This document shows positions 1 to 8,289 of a stretch of DNA of 53,911 nucleotides, piece after piece. Numbering within the stretch: the first letter of the stretch is position 1; each line of letters opens with the position of its first letter. A program made the translations under genes and the position numbers. The stretch covers positions 1-53,911 of the forward strand of contig CALUSC010000013.1 in assembly GCA_944323345.1 (NCBI GenBank), in the 5' to 3' direction. Origin of the DNA: an uncultured Bacteroidales bacterium (lineage in GTDB: Bacteria > Bacteroidota > Bacteroidia > Bacteroidales > UBA932). The notes under the pieces are model-generated. The model ran no database searches, was not told the origin of the DNA, and saw only the letters and a list, made by a program, of their open reading frames with translations.

Positions 1-56
1 CCATCAGCACCGAAAACGGAAGTCATTCCGATTTTCTTTCCAATTAATCCAGGCAT
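1..56 (-). CDS. rplC: 50S ribosomal protein L3, 5' fragment (continues past the left edge)
   Basis: Read on the minus strand from the ATG at 56-54, the sequence gives MPGLIGKKIGMTSVFGADG, the highly conserved N-terminus of bacterial L3, an early-assembly protein of the large ribosomal subunit near the peptidyl transferase centre. Only 18 full codons lie in the window. About 200 bp of AT-rich DNA separate it from the divergent dacA gene, so no room exists for rpsJ, which commonly sits directly upstream in the S10 operon. L3 therefore seems to be the first gene of its transcription unit here. Confidence 0.93.
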   Translation of the reverse strand, partial: MPGLIGKKIGMTSVFGAD

Positions 57-117
57 TGGTTTGTTTAATTAATTGTTTATTAATAAATTACATACCGCAA
101 TGCATTTTTGCGGGTTG

Positions 118-147
118 CAAATATACAATTAATATTTTAATTTTCAA
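118..147 (-). promoter_or_regulatory. Bacteroidota-type promoter for rplC
   Basis: On the minus strand a TTG (147-145) is followed after 19 nt by TATATTTG (125-118), matching the phylum consensus of a -33 TTTG and a -7 TAnnTTTG box. It lies about 60 bp upstream of the rplC start codon. Confidence 0.72.
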
Positions 148-204
148 TAGATTGTGCTGATTAAGTTGAAAATATTTCCCGAAGGGATTTTAGGATGTCC
201 GATT

Positions 205-235
205 TTGAAATATTATTTAATGTTGGTTATCTTTG
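205..235 (+). promoter_or_regulatory. Bacteroidota-type promoter for dacA
   Basis: TTTTG with its TTG at 205-207 is followed after 20 nt by TATCTTTG at 228-235, 23 bp before the dacA start. It is divergent from the rplC promoter at 118-147, with about 58 bp between the two -33 elements. Confidence 0.72.
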
Positions 236-258
236 CAAGGCAATTTAATTAAAGTATA

Positions 259-1068
259 ATGCTGCTGGCAATTTTCGGCTTTCTGAGCCTGTCGCTGATA
301 GACATACTCGACATTTTACTGGTGGCTCTTATCATTTTCGTGATTTTCCGATGGATAAGGGGGACCTCGGCCATGAGTATATTCGTGGCTATCCTGTCCC
401 TTTATTTCGCGAGAGTGGTCGTAAGCGCGTTCAACATGAGGCTCATGTCGGCCATCCTCGGCCAGCTTCTGGATGTCGGCGTGCTGGCCCTTATCGTCAT
501 TTTCCAGCCGGAAATCCGCAAATTCCTGATAAGGTTCGGAAGCAGATACCTGATGGAAGCCGGGCAGAACGGCTTTCTGGGCAAGCTTTTCGGAAACAAG
601 GCCAGGACGATGGGCAGTGCTACCGTGAAAGAGGTTACCGAAGCCTGCCGCACCATGTCCGAACAGAAGACGGGCGCATTGATAGTCATTCCGCACAAAT
701 CTCCGATTGACTTCGTGATAGAGACAGGTGACAGAATCGATGCCATAATCAGCAAAAGGCTGATAATGAATATTTTCTTTAAGAATTCCCCGCTCCATGA
801 CGGAGCAATGGTGATGAACAACGACCATATAATAGCGGCGCGGTGTACTCTGCCGATTACCGAAAAGACCGATATTCCGGCTCATTACGGGATGAGGCAC
901 AAAGCTGCGATAGGCATATCTGAAATGACTGACGTGGATGTCATCGTAGTCTCCGAGGAAACCGGGCAGATATCATTTGTCAAGGAGGGCAACATAACGC
1001 CGCTGAGTAATGCGAATGAACTGCAGTTGCTTCTGAATAAATCATTTTCAAAAGGACAGGAGGGTTAG
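259..1068 (+). CDS. dacA: Diadenylate cyclase CdaA (c-di-AMP synthase)
   Basis: Condenses two ATP into the second messenger cyclic di-AMP, which controls potassium and osmolyte transport and wall homeostasis in many bacteria. About three hydrophobic segments fill residues 1-85, followed by a DAC domain. The DGA motif is at residues 181-183 and the second nucleotide motif at 213-215 reads RHK where the family usually has RHR. Length of 269 residues fits the CdaA class. The start is the first ATG after a good promoter at 205-235. It is followed after 2 nt by mutS2 and probably co-transcribed. No c-di-AMP phosphodiesterase or CdaR-like regulator is visible in the window. Confidence 0.92.
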   Translation: MLLAIFGFLSLSLIDILDILLVALIIFVIFRWIRGTSAMSIFVAILSLYFARVVVSAFNMRLMSAILGQLLDVGVLALIVIFQPEIRKFLIRFGSRYLMEAGQNGFLGKLFGNKARTMGSATVKEVTEACRTMSEQKTGALIVIPHKSPIDFVIETGDRIDAIISKRLIMNIFFKNSPLHDGAMVMNNDHIIAARCTLPITEKTDIPAHYGMRHKAAIGISEMTDVDVIVVSEETGQISFVKEGNITPLSNANELQLLLNKSFSKGQEG

Positions 1069-1070
1069 GT

Positions 1071-3623
1071 TTGGAAGAAAACATGGCTGACATAGATGAG
1101 AGGCTGGAACAGAAGCTCGGTTTCGACAGGGTGAGAAAGGCGGTGGCCGACCGCTGTGCGACGGAATATGCCGTGAACAGGACGATGGAGGAGAGGTTCA
1201 TCTCGGACCCGAAAGCCATCAGGGAGAGACTTCTTCCCACGGACGAGATGCGGCTCATCCTGATGTTCGAGGAGAGTTTTCCGACCAGCGGTTACATAGA
1301 CTGTCTGGGCTTCCTCAAGCTTCTGGAGACGCCGTCTTCGTATATCAATCTGATTTCCATGCGCAAGCTCAGGACCATGCTTGAGACTGTAAGGAAAGTG
1401 ACGGATTTCTTTTCTTCGATAAAGGACGGCATATATCCTTCACTGAAAAAGATGGCCGGGCCGGTCATGAGTTTCCCTGCAGTACAGAGGCAGGTGGATG
1501 TCATTCTGGACAGATTCGGCGAGGTGAGGGATTCTGCTTCTGAAGAACTGGCTTCCATCCGCAGGTCTCTCAGGGATGCCGAGGGCGCCATATCCAGACG
1601 CGCAGGAGCCATTCTGAAGAAAATGCAGGAAGAAGGGGTGGCGGACAAGGATGCTTCCGTATCCGTGAGGGACGGAAAGCTGCTGATACCGGTGCCTGCA
1701 GTATATAAGAAAAAGGTGCCGGGATTCATTTATGACGAATCGGCATCCGGAAAGACCGCTTTCATCGAGCCTGCTGAAATCGTCGAGCTGGACAACAGGA
1801 TAAAGGAGCTGAAATTTGCGGAGAACAGGGAAATACTCAGGATACTGACTGCATTTTCCGACTTTCTGCGGCCGTACATACCGGATTTGCTGGATGCCGC
1901 CGAATACCTCGGAGAACTGGATTTCCTTATGGCCAAGGCCAATGTCGCCCTGGATATGATCGCCGGGATTCCGATATTGTCGTCTACGGGCGAGATGAGT
2001 CTCAGAAAGGCCAGGCATCCGTTGCTGGAAAAAGCTCTGAAAAAGGAACAGAAAGAAATAGTCCCTCTTACGGTAACATTGACTGACAAAAAGAGGATAC
2101 TGATGATTTCAGGCCCGAATGCGGGAGGAAAGTCCGTATGCCTGAAAACAGTGGGGCTCCTTCAGTATATGTTCCAGTGGGGTATGCTGATTCCTGTGTC
2201 GGAAACGTCCGAAATGCTCGTTTTCGACAGGATTATGGTGAATATCGGCGATGACCAGTCCATAGACAACGACCTCAGTACATACAGTTCTTTTCTTGCC
2301 GACATGCGTGAAGTCCTGCTTCATGCAGATGACCGGACCCTGGTGCTTATAGACGAGTTCGGCTCCGGTACTGAACCGGCGGCAGGAGGGGCGATCGCCG
2401 AAGCTATTCTTGCGGAACTGGACAAACGCGGGACTTACGGAATCATAACTACGCATTATACGAATCTCAAGCTTTATGCATCGGGTGCCGACACGCATGT
2501 GACGAACGGGGCTATGATGTTCGATGTCCGGAATATCGTTCCTCTGTTCAAACTGGAAATGGGATTGCCGGGAAATTCTTTCGCATTCGAACTTGCCAGA
2601 AAGATGGGGCTGCCGGAGAATATCGTAAAGGATGCGGAAAACAGGGCCGGAGAAGAGTTCGTGGGAATCGAAAGGAATCTGCGGAGAATTGCCAGGAACA
2701 GGAAGACCATAGAGGAAAAACTGGAACGGATCAGGAATACTGACAGGACCCTGGAAAGCATTTCGGACAAATACCAGAAAGAACTGCTGGAGATCAGACA
2801 GAAGAAGAAAGAGATTCTGGACGAAGCCACCAGGGAAGCCCGTGAGATAGTGGCCGGAGCCAACAGGCAGGTGGAAAATACCATCAAGACCATAAAAGAG
2901 GCTCAGGCCGAGAAGGAAATAACCAGAGAGGCCAGAAAAGAACTGCAGGATTTCGTGTCGGCCCTTACCAGAAAAAAGGAGCAGGAACAGAAAGCGAAAG
3001 ATGACTATATAGAAAAGAAGATAAGGCAGATAGACGCCAGACGGGAAAGAGAGAGACAGAGAAAGCTCCAGCGGGCGGATGAAAAGACGCGCCGTGAAAT
3101 GGAGGCGCAGGCTGAAGAGCAGAGAAAGCTGGAAGAGTTCAGGAATGCTCCTCTGAAACCCGGCGAGAAAGTCCGTATCAAGGATAACGGCATGGTAGGT
3201 GAAATCGTCAAGGTGTCCGCCAAGACAGTGATGGTGAATATCGGCAATATCAGTTCCAAGCTTTCTCCGGAAAGGGTCGAGAGGATAACGTCGAACGAGT
3301 ACAGGGATGCCGTGAAGGAAACTTCTCCGAGGGCTTCTTCCGTCCGGATAGATTCTTCCATTTCGGAACGCAAGCTGAATTTCAGTCCTGAACTGGATGT
3401 CAGGGGAGAAAGACTGAATGACGCCATTGAAAAAGTGACGAAGTATGTCGATGATGCCATCATGCTCAGTATTCCGAGTGTCAGGATCATTCATGGCAAG
3501 GGCACGGGAGTCCTGCGTGACGAACTCCAGAAAATGCTGCGCACGATGCCGGGAGTGGAGAAAGTTTCTGACGAGCATATACAGTTCGGCGGTACCGGAG
3601 TGACGGTAGTTACATTTTATTGA
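1071..3623 (+). CDS. mutS2: Endonuclease MutS2 (MutS-like ATPase with Smr nuclease domain)
   Basis: A MutS-superfamily ATPase that in characterised bacteria acts in suppression of homologous recombination or in rescue of collided ribosomes. Walker A GPNAGGKS starts at residue 348, Walker B is LIDEFGSGTEP with the Asp-Glu pair at 428-429, a long charged coiled coil covers about 520-700, a KOW-like segment follows (KPGEKVRIKDNGMVGEIV), and the C-terminal Smr domain carries LDVRG (from 775) and HGKGTG (from 808). Two starts are possible: TTG at 1071, placed 6 nt after AGGAGGG at 1058-1064, or ATG at 1083. The spacing of the AGGAGGG favours TTG. Numbering uses TTG. Confidence 0.95.
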   Translation: MEENMADIDERLEQKLGFDRVRKAVADRCATEYAVNRTMEERFISDPKAIRERLLPTDEMRLILMFEESFPTSGYIDCLGFLKLLETPSSYINLISMRKLRTMLETVRKVTDFFSSIKDGIYPSLKKMAGPVMSFPAVQRQVDVILDRFGEVRDSASEELASIRRSLRDAEGAISRRAGAILKKMQEEGVADKDASVSVRDGKLLIPVPAVYKKKVPGFIYDESASGKTAFIEPAEIVELDNRIKELKFAENREILRILTAFSDFLRPYIPDLLDAAEYLGELDFLMAKANVALDMIAGIPILSSTGEMSLRKARHPLLEKALKKEQKEIVPLTVTLTDKKRILMISGPNAGGKSVCLKTVGLLQYMFQWGMLIPVSETSEMLVFDRIMVNIGDDQSIDNDLSTYSSFLADMREVLLHADDRTLVLIDEFGSGTEPAAGGAIAEAILAELDKRGTYGIITTHYTNLKLYASGADTHVTNGAMMFDVRNIVPLFKLEMGLPGNSFAFELARKMGLPENIVKDAENRAGEEFVGIERNLRRIARNRKTIEEKLERIRNTDRTLESISDKYQKELLEIRQKKKEILDEATREAREIVAGANRQVENTIKTIKEAQAEKEITREARKELQDFVSALTRKKEQEQKAKDDYIEKKIRQIDARRERERQRKLQRADEKTRREMEAQAEEQRKLEEFRNAPLKPGEKVRIKDNGMVGEIVKVSAKTVMVNIGNISSKLSPERVERITSNEYRDAVKETSPRASSVRIDSSISERKLNFSPELDVRGERLNDAIEKVTKYVDDAIMLSIPSVRIIHGKGTGVLRDELQKMLRTMPGVEKVSDEHIQFGGTGVTVVTFY

Positions 3624-3631
3624 GATATAAT

Positions 3632-4081
3632 ATGAGGAAATTCATTCTGAACATATTGCTTCTTGTCGGCATTGCCGGTCTGGGTGTGCTGATGGCCTGG
3701 TTTGTAAAAAGCTGCGGAAAGACGGAAGAAGGGGCGCTTTCACCCCAGGATACCGTCAGGGCTTTCTATTCATCGTTGCTGACAGGCAGATGGGACGAGG
3801 CGGCCGGGCTGTGTCTGCAGAATGACGGCATGGTGACATATTGTCAGACTTTCCGGGATTTCTGGGAAAAGGCCCGGAAAACGGATTCGACATCTCTGCA
3901 TGTAGCTTCGGAAATCCTTCAGGAAGCCAGGATGTCATTGGCTGAAAGCCGGCAGAAGAAAAATTCATTTACGACGCAGTTTACGATAGAGACGGAAAAC
4001 GGGGACGTGAGGACCAAGGCTGTGGAACTTGTGCGGGAGGATGGCGTATGGCGCGTTTGCAGGATAACAGAAGCAGAGTAG
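3632..4081 (+). CDS. Small membrane-anchored protein with a DUF4878/NTF2-like domain
   Basis: About 149 residues. An N-terminal hydrophobic helix (residues 6-25, ending WFVKSCGK) is followed by a small soluble domain with the pattern DTVRAFYSSLLTGRWDEAAG, typical of DUF4878-like lipoproteins and NTF2-fold proteins. The Cys after the helix lacks a clear lipobox. An upstream in-frame TTG at 3620 would overlap mutS2, but the ATG at 3632 starts directly at the membrane helix and is preferred. It overlaps yraN at its 3' end by 34 bp, so the two are probably translated from one mRNA. Function unknown; family assignment rests on one motif. Confidence 0.62.
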   Translation: MRKFILNILLLVGIAGLGVLMAWFVKSCGKTEEGALSPQDTVRAFYSSLLTGRWDEAAGLCLQNDGMVTYCQTFRDFWEKARKTDSTSLHVASEILQEARMSLAESRQKKNSFTTQFTIETENGDVRTKAVELVREDGVWRVCRITEAE

Positions 4082-4428
4082 GGAAGAGAGGGGAGGATAT
4101 TGCCGCGAAGTTCCTGTGCGGCAGAGGGCATACGGTTCTGGCGAGAAACTGGAGGTCCGGGCATCTGGAAGTCGACATCATTTCGGAGGCGGCAGACGGA
4201 ATACATTTTGTAGAGGTCAAAAGCCGCGTTTTCCCGACCGAAGCGGAGCCTGAGGAGAATGTCGGATTCCTTAAACGCAGGAGAATGGTGGCAGCGGCTG
4301 GCAAGTGGCTGAAACTTAACGGCAGGGAGGATGCGGAATGTATTTTCGACGTGGTAAGTGTCGTTTTTGACGAGGGGACATACAGGCTCGACTATTTCGG
4401 GAATGCGTTTATTCCAGTGTTTGTATGA
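4048..4428 (+). CDS. yraN: YraN/UPF0102 family endonuclease-like protein
   Basis: 126 residues of the restriction-endonuclease fold family UPF0102. Visible family marks are GKRGEDIAAKFL near residue 12, NWRSGHLEVDII (the usual form is GEIDII) and HFVEVKSR, which together supply the acidic and Lys residues of a PD-(D/E)xK active site. The gene begins inside the preceding reading frame, overlapping it by 34 bp. The biological role of YraN is not established; links to DNA uptake or recombination are inferred in the literature from folds and neighbours. Next to mutS2 this could be a small DNA-maintenance cluster, which is inference. Confidence 0.85.
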   Translation: MARLQDNRSRVGKRGEDIAAKFLCGRGHTVLARNWRSGHLEVDIISEAADGIHFVEVKSRVFPTEAEPEENVGFLKRRRMVAAAGKWLKLNGREDAECIFDVVSVVFDEGTYRLDYFGNAFIPVFV

Positions 4429-4456
4429 CAGTGATGATTAAAACTAATATACCGAT

Positions 4457-5551
4457 ATGGACGATAATTTCTATTGCGTGATAATGGCCGGCGGCGCTGG
4501 TACGAGGTTCTGGCCCATGAGCCGGGCAGGGAGACCGAAGCAGTTCCTGGATATAGATGATACCGGCAAGTCGTTTATCCGCCATACTTATGACCGGTTT
4601 TCCCGAATTGTCCCGAAGGACAATATTATCGTGGTCGCTACGGACAGGCTGGGAGCCCTGGTCAGGGAGCATCTTCCGGAACTTAAGGAAGAGAATCTTC
4701 TGCTTGAACCGTATGGCAGGGACACCGCGCCGTGTATAGCTTATGCTACATATACTTTGCTGAAAAGGAATCCGGAGGCGACTGTAGTGGTGACACCGGC
4801 AGACCATATTATCCGGGACGAGCGGGTTTTCGCGGAAGATCTTCAGGCAGCGATGGAATATTCTTCCGGAAAAGATGTCCTGATGACCTTGGGTATGGTT
4901 CCCAACAGACCCGACCCGAATTACGGTTATATCCAGGTAAGCGGAGGAAGATGCAATGTCGAGGAACAGAAGGTCATGAAAGTGAAGACTTTCACGGAGA
5001 AACCCGATGTGGAACTGGCAAAGGTGTTCATCTCTTCCGGAGAGTTCTTCTGGAATTCCGGGATATTCGTATGGAGGGCAGAGAGCATCAAGTCCGAGAT
5101 GGAGAAATGCCTTCCGGAAGTGACCCGTCTTTTCATGGGGTGGGAAAACGCCATAGGCAGTCCGGTGGAGGACATGTTCATAGAAAAGGCGTATTCCGAC
5201 TGTCCCAAGATATCCATCGACTACGGGGTCATGGAGAAAACGTCGAAGGCGTGGCTTTATCCGGCCAGATTCGGATGGGCCGATGTCGGTACATGGGAGT
5301 CGTTATATAATAATGTGACGAAAAAGGACGGAGACGGGAATGTCTTCAATTCCGAGTATGTCCTTTCCGGAGATAACTCCGGTTCGCTCGTAATATCGGA
5401 GAAAAAGGACAAGCTGATGGCTGTCAGCGGTCTGAAAGATTTTGTAGTCATCGATACCGACGATGCGCTCCTGATTTGTCCGAAAAGCGACAAGCGCGTG
5501 AAGGATTTCATTTCGGGGCTGGCCATGCCGGGATTTGAACAATTCAAATAG
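4457..5551 (+). CDS. manC: Mannose-1-phosphate guanylyltransferase (GDP-mannose synthesis)
   Basis: Makes GDP-mannose from GTP and mannose 1-phosphate, a precursor for mannose and fucose in surface glycans. The N-terminal nucleotidyltransferase signature is VIMAGGAGTRFWPMSR (residues 8-23), followed by RPKQFLDI; further family marks are VTPADHII, TFTEKPD and FFWNSGIFVW. The 364-residue length corresponds to the guanylyltransferase alone, without the C-terminal cupin phosphomannose isomerase domain of bifunctional ManC/AlgA. It lies 28 bp after yraN and 24 bp before yqeY on the same strand. The symbol is by function; cpsB or rfbM would be equivalent. Confidence 0.92.
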   Translation: MDDNFYCVIMAGGAGTRFWPMSRAGRPKQFLDIDDTGKSFIRHTYDRFSRIVPKDNIIVVATDRLGALVREHLPELKEENLLLEPYGRDTAPCIAYATYTLLKRNPEATVVVTPADHIIRDERVFAEDLQAAMEYSSGKDVLMTLGMVPNRPDPNYGYIQVSGGRCNVEEQKVMKVKTFTEKPDVELAKVFISSGEFFWNSGIFVWRAESIKSEMEKCLPEVTRLFMGWENAIGSPVEDMFIEKAYSDCPKISIDYGVMEKTSKAWLYPARFGWADVGTWESLYNNVTKKDGDGNVFNSEYVLSGDNSGSLVISEKKDKLMAVSGLKDFVVIDTDDALLICPKSDKRVKDFISGLAMPGFEQFK

Positions 5552-5575
5552 AATCATAATAAAAACATAACTATC

Positions 5576-6025
5576 ATGGAACTTGAGAAACAGATTCAGT
5601 CGGATATGGTAGCGGCCATGAAGGCCAAGGAAACTGTCCGGCTGGCAGCGTTGAGAGGGATAAAGGCAGCCATATTGCTGGCAAAGACTTCAGAAGGGGC
5701 AAACGGGGAGATTACCGATGCCGATATAGTGAAGATTATAGGCAAATTAGTGAAACAGCGCAAGGAAAGCGCCGAGATATATTCCCAGCAGGGGCGGCCT
5801 GAACTGGCGGAGAACGAACTGGCTGAGGCTTCCGCGATGGAAGTCTACCTGCCAAAGCAGCTGTCGGAGGCAGAAGTGGAGGCCGAGTTGAGGAAGATAA
5901 TAGCCGAGGCCGGGGCTTCCAAAATGTCCGATATGGGCAAGGTCATGGGTGTGGCCACAAAGAAACTTGCCGGACAGGCTGACGGGAAGCTCATTTCCAC
6001 TCTCGTGAAGAAGCTCCTCGGCTAG
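5576..6025 (+). CDS. yqeY: GatB/YqeY domain protein
   Basis: 149 residues matching the standalone YqeY family, whose fold equals the C-terminal tail of GatB, the tRNA-binding part of the amidotransferase that makes Gln-tRNA. Recognisable stretches are MVAAMKAKETVRLAALRGIKA, IGKLVKQRKESAEIYSQQGR and EVYLPKQLSEAE, plus the conserved end MGKVMGVATKKLAGQADGK. It probably binds tRNA, but its cellular role is unknown. It closes the run from dacA; a hairpin 33 bp downstream may terminate transcription. Confidence 0.92.
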   Translation: MELEKQIQSDMVAAMKAKETVRLAALRGIKAAILLAKTSEGANGEITDADIVKIIGKLVKQRKESAEIYSQQGRPELAENELAEASAMEVYLPKQLSEAEVEAELRKIIAEAGASKMSDMGKVMGVATKKLAGQADGKLISTLVKKLLG

Positions 6026-6057
6026 GCTATAATTCTTATTGTTTGAATAAATTGTAT

Positions 6058-6096
6058 AGAGCACGCTTCAAGTGTCATAGAAACTGGGCGTGCTCT
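6058..6096 (+). terminator. Probable terminator after yqeY
   Basis: AGAGCACGC at 6058-6066 pairs perfectly with GCGTGCTCT at 6088-6096 (9 bp). The loop is long (21 nt) and only TTT follows, so termination strength is uncertain. Confidence 0.5.
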
Positions 6097-6109
6097 TTCC
6101 AGAAAGTAT

Positions 6110-7537
6110 ATGAAAAGACTATTGGCCATATTATCCGTATTGTCCGGAATCGTCATGGGACATGAAAGCCTGGCTGCGGAAAAAACCGACACACTGGCCA
6201 ATATATACGGGACAGTCCGGGGCCGTCTTCTTCATTATAATACTGAAAGCAAACTGCCGAGAGTCAGCGTACTGCTTGTTTCCGGACGAGATTCATCATA
6301 TACAGTCACGAACGGAGACGGAATATTCTATTTTAAAGACATCCGGCCAGGCAATATCATTCTGAGACTGTCGCATACCGGGAAACGGACCATCACCGAG
6401 AAATACGACGTCGAAGCCGGAGCCAATGCCTTCTTTTTCCGGATGGAAGATCTGCCGGAAGAACTGGAAGAAGCGACAGTATCTGCTGAAGCCGCCCTTA
6501 TGAGGCAAATCGCCGACACCACTGTATACAACACGGCAGCTGTCAGCTATCTTCCAGGAGAAAAACTGCGGGCCGTCCTCGAACAATTACCCGGATTCCA
6601 GGCCGACAGTAAAAAACTGCTTATCGACGGTGAGGAAGTGAAAAGGACATACGTGAACGGCACCCTGATATTCGGAGACAATCCTCTTACGGCAATAGAT
6701 GCTTTAATGGCAGATGAAGTGACGCAAATAAAGGTTTTCGACGAAGCCGATGTCATTGACCAAAGGAGAGGCCGGAAGCATGGAAAGAAAGACAGAAAGT
6801 ACGGAAACAGCGCAAGTTTCGAATACAATTATTCCCATAAGTTCGAAAACGGCAATAGCAGTACATTGCGTGAATTTTTCGCGGACGGCGACAATCCGGC
6901 AGGGAAATCGGCCGACACTTCCTCATCGGCAGCCGTAACGGGGCGCCACTATTTCATCACGCAGTTCGACCTTAAGGACACACCTCTGAAATCAGTTTTC
7001 CTGTCCCTGTCCGGAGATATACGGAATACCGGAAACTCAGCCTTGGACATTTCGGAAACGTCGACGGCGGATTCAGACAACATATCGCGGCGCCATGAAA
7101 CTTCCGCCTCAGATACCAGAGACTACAATGTGGATGCCCACTTGGCCTGGAAGAATAATGACGCTGTCATAATGCATCCTGAAGTTTCAGTAGACTTCAA
7201 TATGTCCGATTCCAATTCGTCATCATGGAAGACAGACACGCTTGCCACTTCGTCTTTCAGAAGACAGCTTTCTTCCGACGGATTCGGCAGGAATACTGGG
7301 CTTTCAGCCAGAGCGGGCTTTGAAAACTACCTGATAAACGACGAAAGACGCTCGTTATCCCTGTCATACGAATTCTGCAAAGGCATGCTGAAAGCATCCG
7401 CACATTGCGTAAACCTGTTGGATTCCGGCTCGTCCTTCACTGAAACCGTGACTGCGGAATCTTCCATACAGACATGGGAAAAGATTACCGGCAGGTACTT
7501 CATGCTGAGTCTGGTATATTCGTTCAGAAGAAAATGA
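6110..7537 (+). CDS. Shortened TonB-receptor-like outer membrane protein (most of the barrel missing)
   Basis: 475 residues. A signal peptide (1-22, cleavage near SLAA/EK) is followed by a carboxypeptidase-regulatory-like beta sandwich (about 30-115, with NGDGIFYFKDIRPG), then a plug-like domain (about 135-225, including VLEQLPGFQ and DGEEVKRTYVNG), then barrel-like strands. The last 50 residues (SAHCVNLLDSGSSFTETVT, then GRYFMLSLVYSF) resemble the terminal hairpin of large 'outer membrane beta-barrel' proteins, which usually have 800-1000 residues. Here the start of the barrel joins almost directly to its end. The frame is open, so it is either an internally deleted remnant or a small functional variant. 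No SusD or other partner is nearby. Confidence 0.66.
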   Translation: MKRLLAILSVLSGIVMGHESLAAEKTDTLANIYGTVRGRLLHYNTESKLPRVSVLLVSGRDSSYTVTNGDGIFYFKDIRPGNIILRLSHTGKRTITEKYDVEAGANAFFFRMEDLPEELEEATVSAEAALMRQIADTTVYNTAAVSYLPGEKLRAVLEQLPGFQADSKKLLIDGEEVKRTYVNGTLIFGDNPLTAIDALMADEVTQIKVFDEADVIDQRRGRKHGKKDRKYGNSASFEYNYSHKFENGNSSTLREFFADGDNPAGKSADTSSSAAVTGRHYFITQFDLKDTPLKSVFLSLSGDIRNTGNSALDISETSTADSDNISRRHETSASDTRDYNVDAHLAWKNNDAVIMHPEVSVDFNMSDSNSSSWKTDTLATSSFRRQLSSDGFGRNTGLSARAGFENYLINDERRSLSLSYEFCKGMLKASAHCVNLLDSGSSFTETVTAESSIQTWEKITGRYFMLSLVYSFRRK

Positions 7538-7610
7538 TAAGGTAAGTCCTCCCATGCGGAGGGGCGGATTTTGGAGGGGTGACACGAAAATGAAGAGATT
7601 TTGAAGAAAT

Positions 7611-7654
7611 CGAAACGGGGCGGACCGGATTTCTTCCAGTCCACCCCGTTTTCG
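7611..7654. terminator. Bidirectional terminator hairpin between the receptor-like gene and tRNA-Leu
   Basis: CGAAACGGGGCGGAC (7611-7625) pairs with GTCCACCCCGTTTTCG (7639-7654), about 15 bp with one G-U pair and a one-base bulge, loop of 13 nt. It begins directly at the 3' end of the minus-strand tRNA and lies 73 bp after the plus-strand gene, so it can serve both. Sequence 7538-7610 holds only a weak 5-bp hairpin (7548-7562). Confidence 0.6.
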
Positions 7655-7740
7655 TGCTCCGGACGGGGGTCGAACCCGTACGGACATTTCTGTCCAAGGG
7701 ATTTTAAGTCCCTCTTGTCTACCAATTCCAACACCAGAGC
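7655..7740 (-). tRNA. tRNA-Leu (anticodon UAA)
   Basis: Minus strand, 86 nt, class II. The acceptor stem GCTCTGG pairs with CCGGAGC (one G-U pair) with discriminator A. The D stem is TTG/CAA around a GGAATTGGTAGA loop. The anticodon arm is AGGGA-CTTAAAA-TCCCT, anticodon TAA. The long variable arm has a GGACA/TGTCC stem. The T arm is ACGGG-TTCGACC-CCCGT. CCA is not encoded. A TATCTTTG promoter box sits 11 bp upstream. Confidence 0.96.
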
Positions 7741-7750
7741 TTCCTGGGGA

Positions 7751-7758
7751 CAAAGATA
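7751..7758 (-). promoter_or_regulatory. -7 box for tRNA-Leu
   Basis: TATCTTTG on the minus strand, placed so that transcription would begin a few bases before the mature tRNA 5' end at 7740. The -33 position carries only a TTC. Confidence 0.6.
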
Positions 7759-7855
7759 TAAAAAAATCAGGCGCATCGAAAATGGAAAAGAAAGAAAATT
7801 GCTATATTAGCAGAATGTAGCACTAAAACAGTCATATACCTTAAATCATACGACT

Positions 7856-8281
7856 ATGGAAGATAAACTTAAAAACAATCCTTACTACGCGAAGGCTATA
7901 GAGTATATCCAGACTCATGATCTGAACGCTCTTGAGAACGGAAAGCATATTCTGGATGGGGATAACCTGTATGTAAATATCGTGGACAGCGACATGAAGA
8001 CGCCGCAGCAGGCCAGACTGGAAGTCCATGACAAATACATCGACATCCAGGTGCCGCTGTCGAAGGAAGAGACATTCGGAGTAAAGCCGCGCAGCGAATG
8101 CCGGATTCCGGACGGGGAGATGAATACCGTAAAAGACATTCTGTTCTACAAAGACCCGGTAGAGGAAACGAAGACCATCGCGCCTGGAGAGGCTGTCACA
8201 TTCGCGCCGGATATGGCACATGCCCCTCTTATCGGAGAAGGCAAGATCCACAAGGCTATTTTCAAGGTGAAGGTAATCTGA
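7856..8281 (+). CDS. YhcH/YjgK/YiaL family protein (DUF386)
   Basis: 141-residue cupin-like protein. Family hallmarks are LEVHDKYIDIQVPL (around residues 53-66) and FAPDMAHAPLIGEGKIHKAIFKV near the C-terminus, whose His and acidic residues form the metal/sugar-binding pocket in structures of the family. Members occur with sialic acid and other sugar-acid catabolic genes (YhcH), but no such genes are near here, so the substrate cannot be predicted. Convergent with the PAP2 gene, 8 bp apart. Starts at the first ATG after a 115-bp intergenic that also holds the tRNA promoter. Confidence 0.9.
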   Translation: MEDKLKNNPYYAKAIEYIQTHDLNALENGKHILDGDNLYVNIVDSDMKTPQQARLEVHDKYIDIQVPLSKEETFGVKPRSECRIPDGEMNTVKDILFYKDPVEETKTIAPGEAVTFAPDMAHAPLIGEGKIHKAIFKVKVI

Positions 8282-8289
8282 CAGGGATT

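Noticed and set aside
2109-3578. Long open frame antisense to mutS2 (489 codons)
   Set aside because: It mirrors the mutS2 codon pattern and has no recognisable motif. The same applies to long antisense frames at 11427-12479, 15188-16528, 17209-18420 and 26736-27926.
6058-6096. Inverted repeat near 6.06 kb as the end of a mobile element
   Set aside because: No transposase, no target duplication and only 9-bp arms; a terminator after yqeY is simpler.
7601-7810. Short frame across the tRNA-Leu region
   Set aside because: It covers the terminator and tRNA on the opposite strand; a structural RNA explains the sequence.
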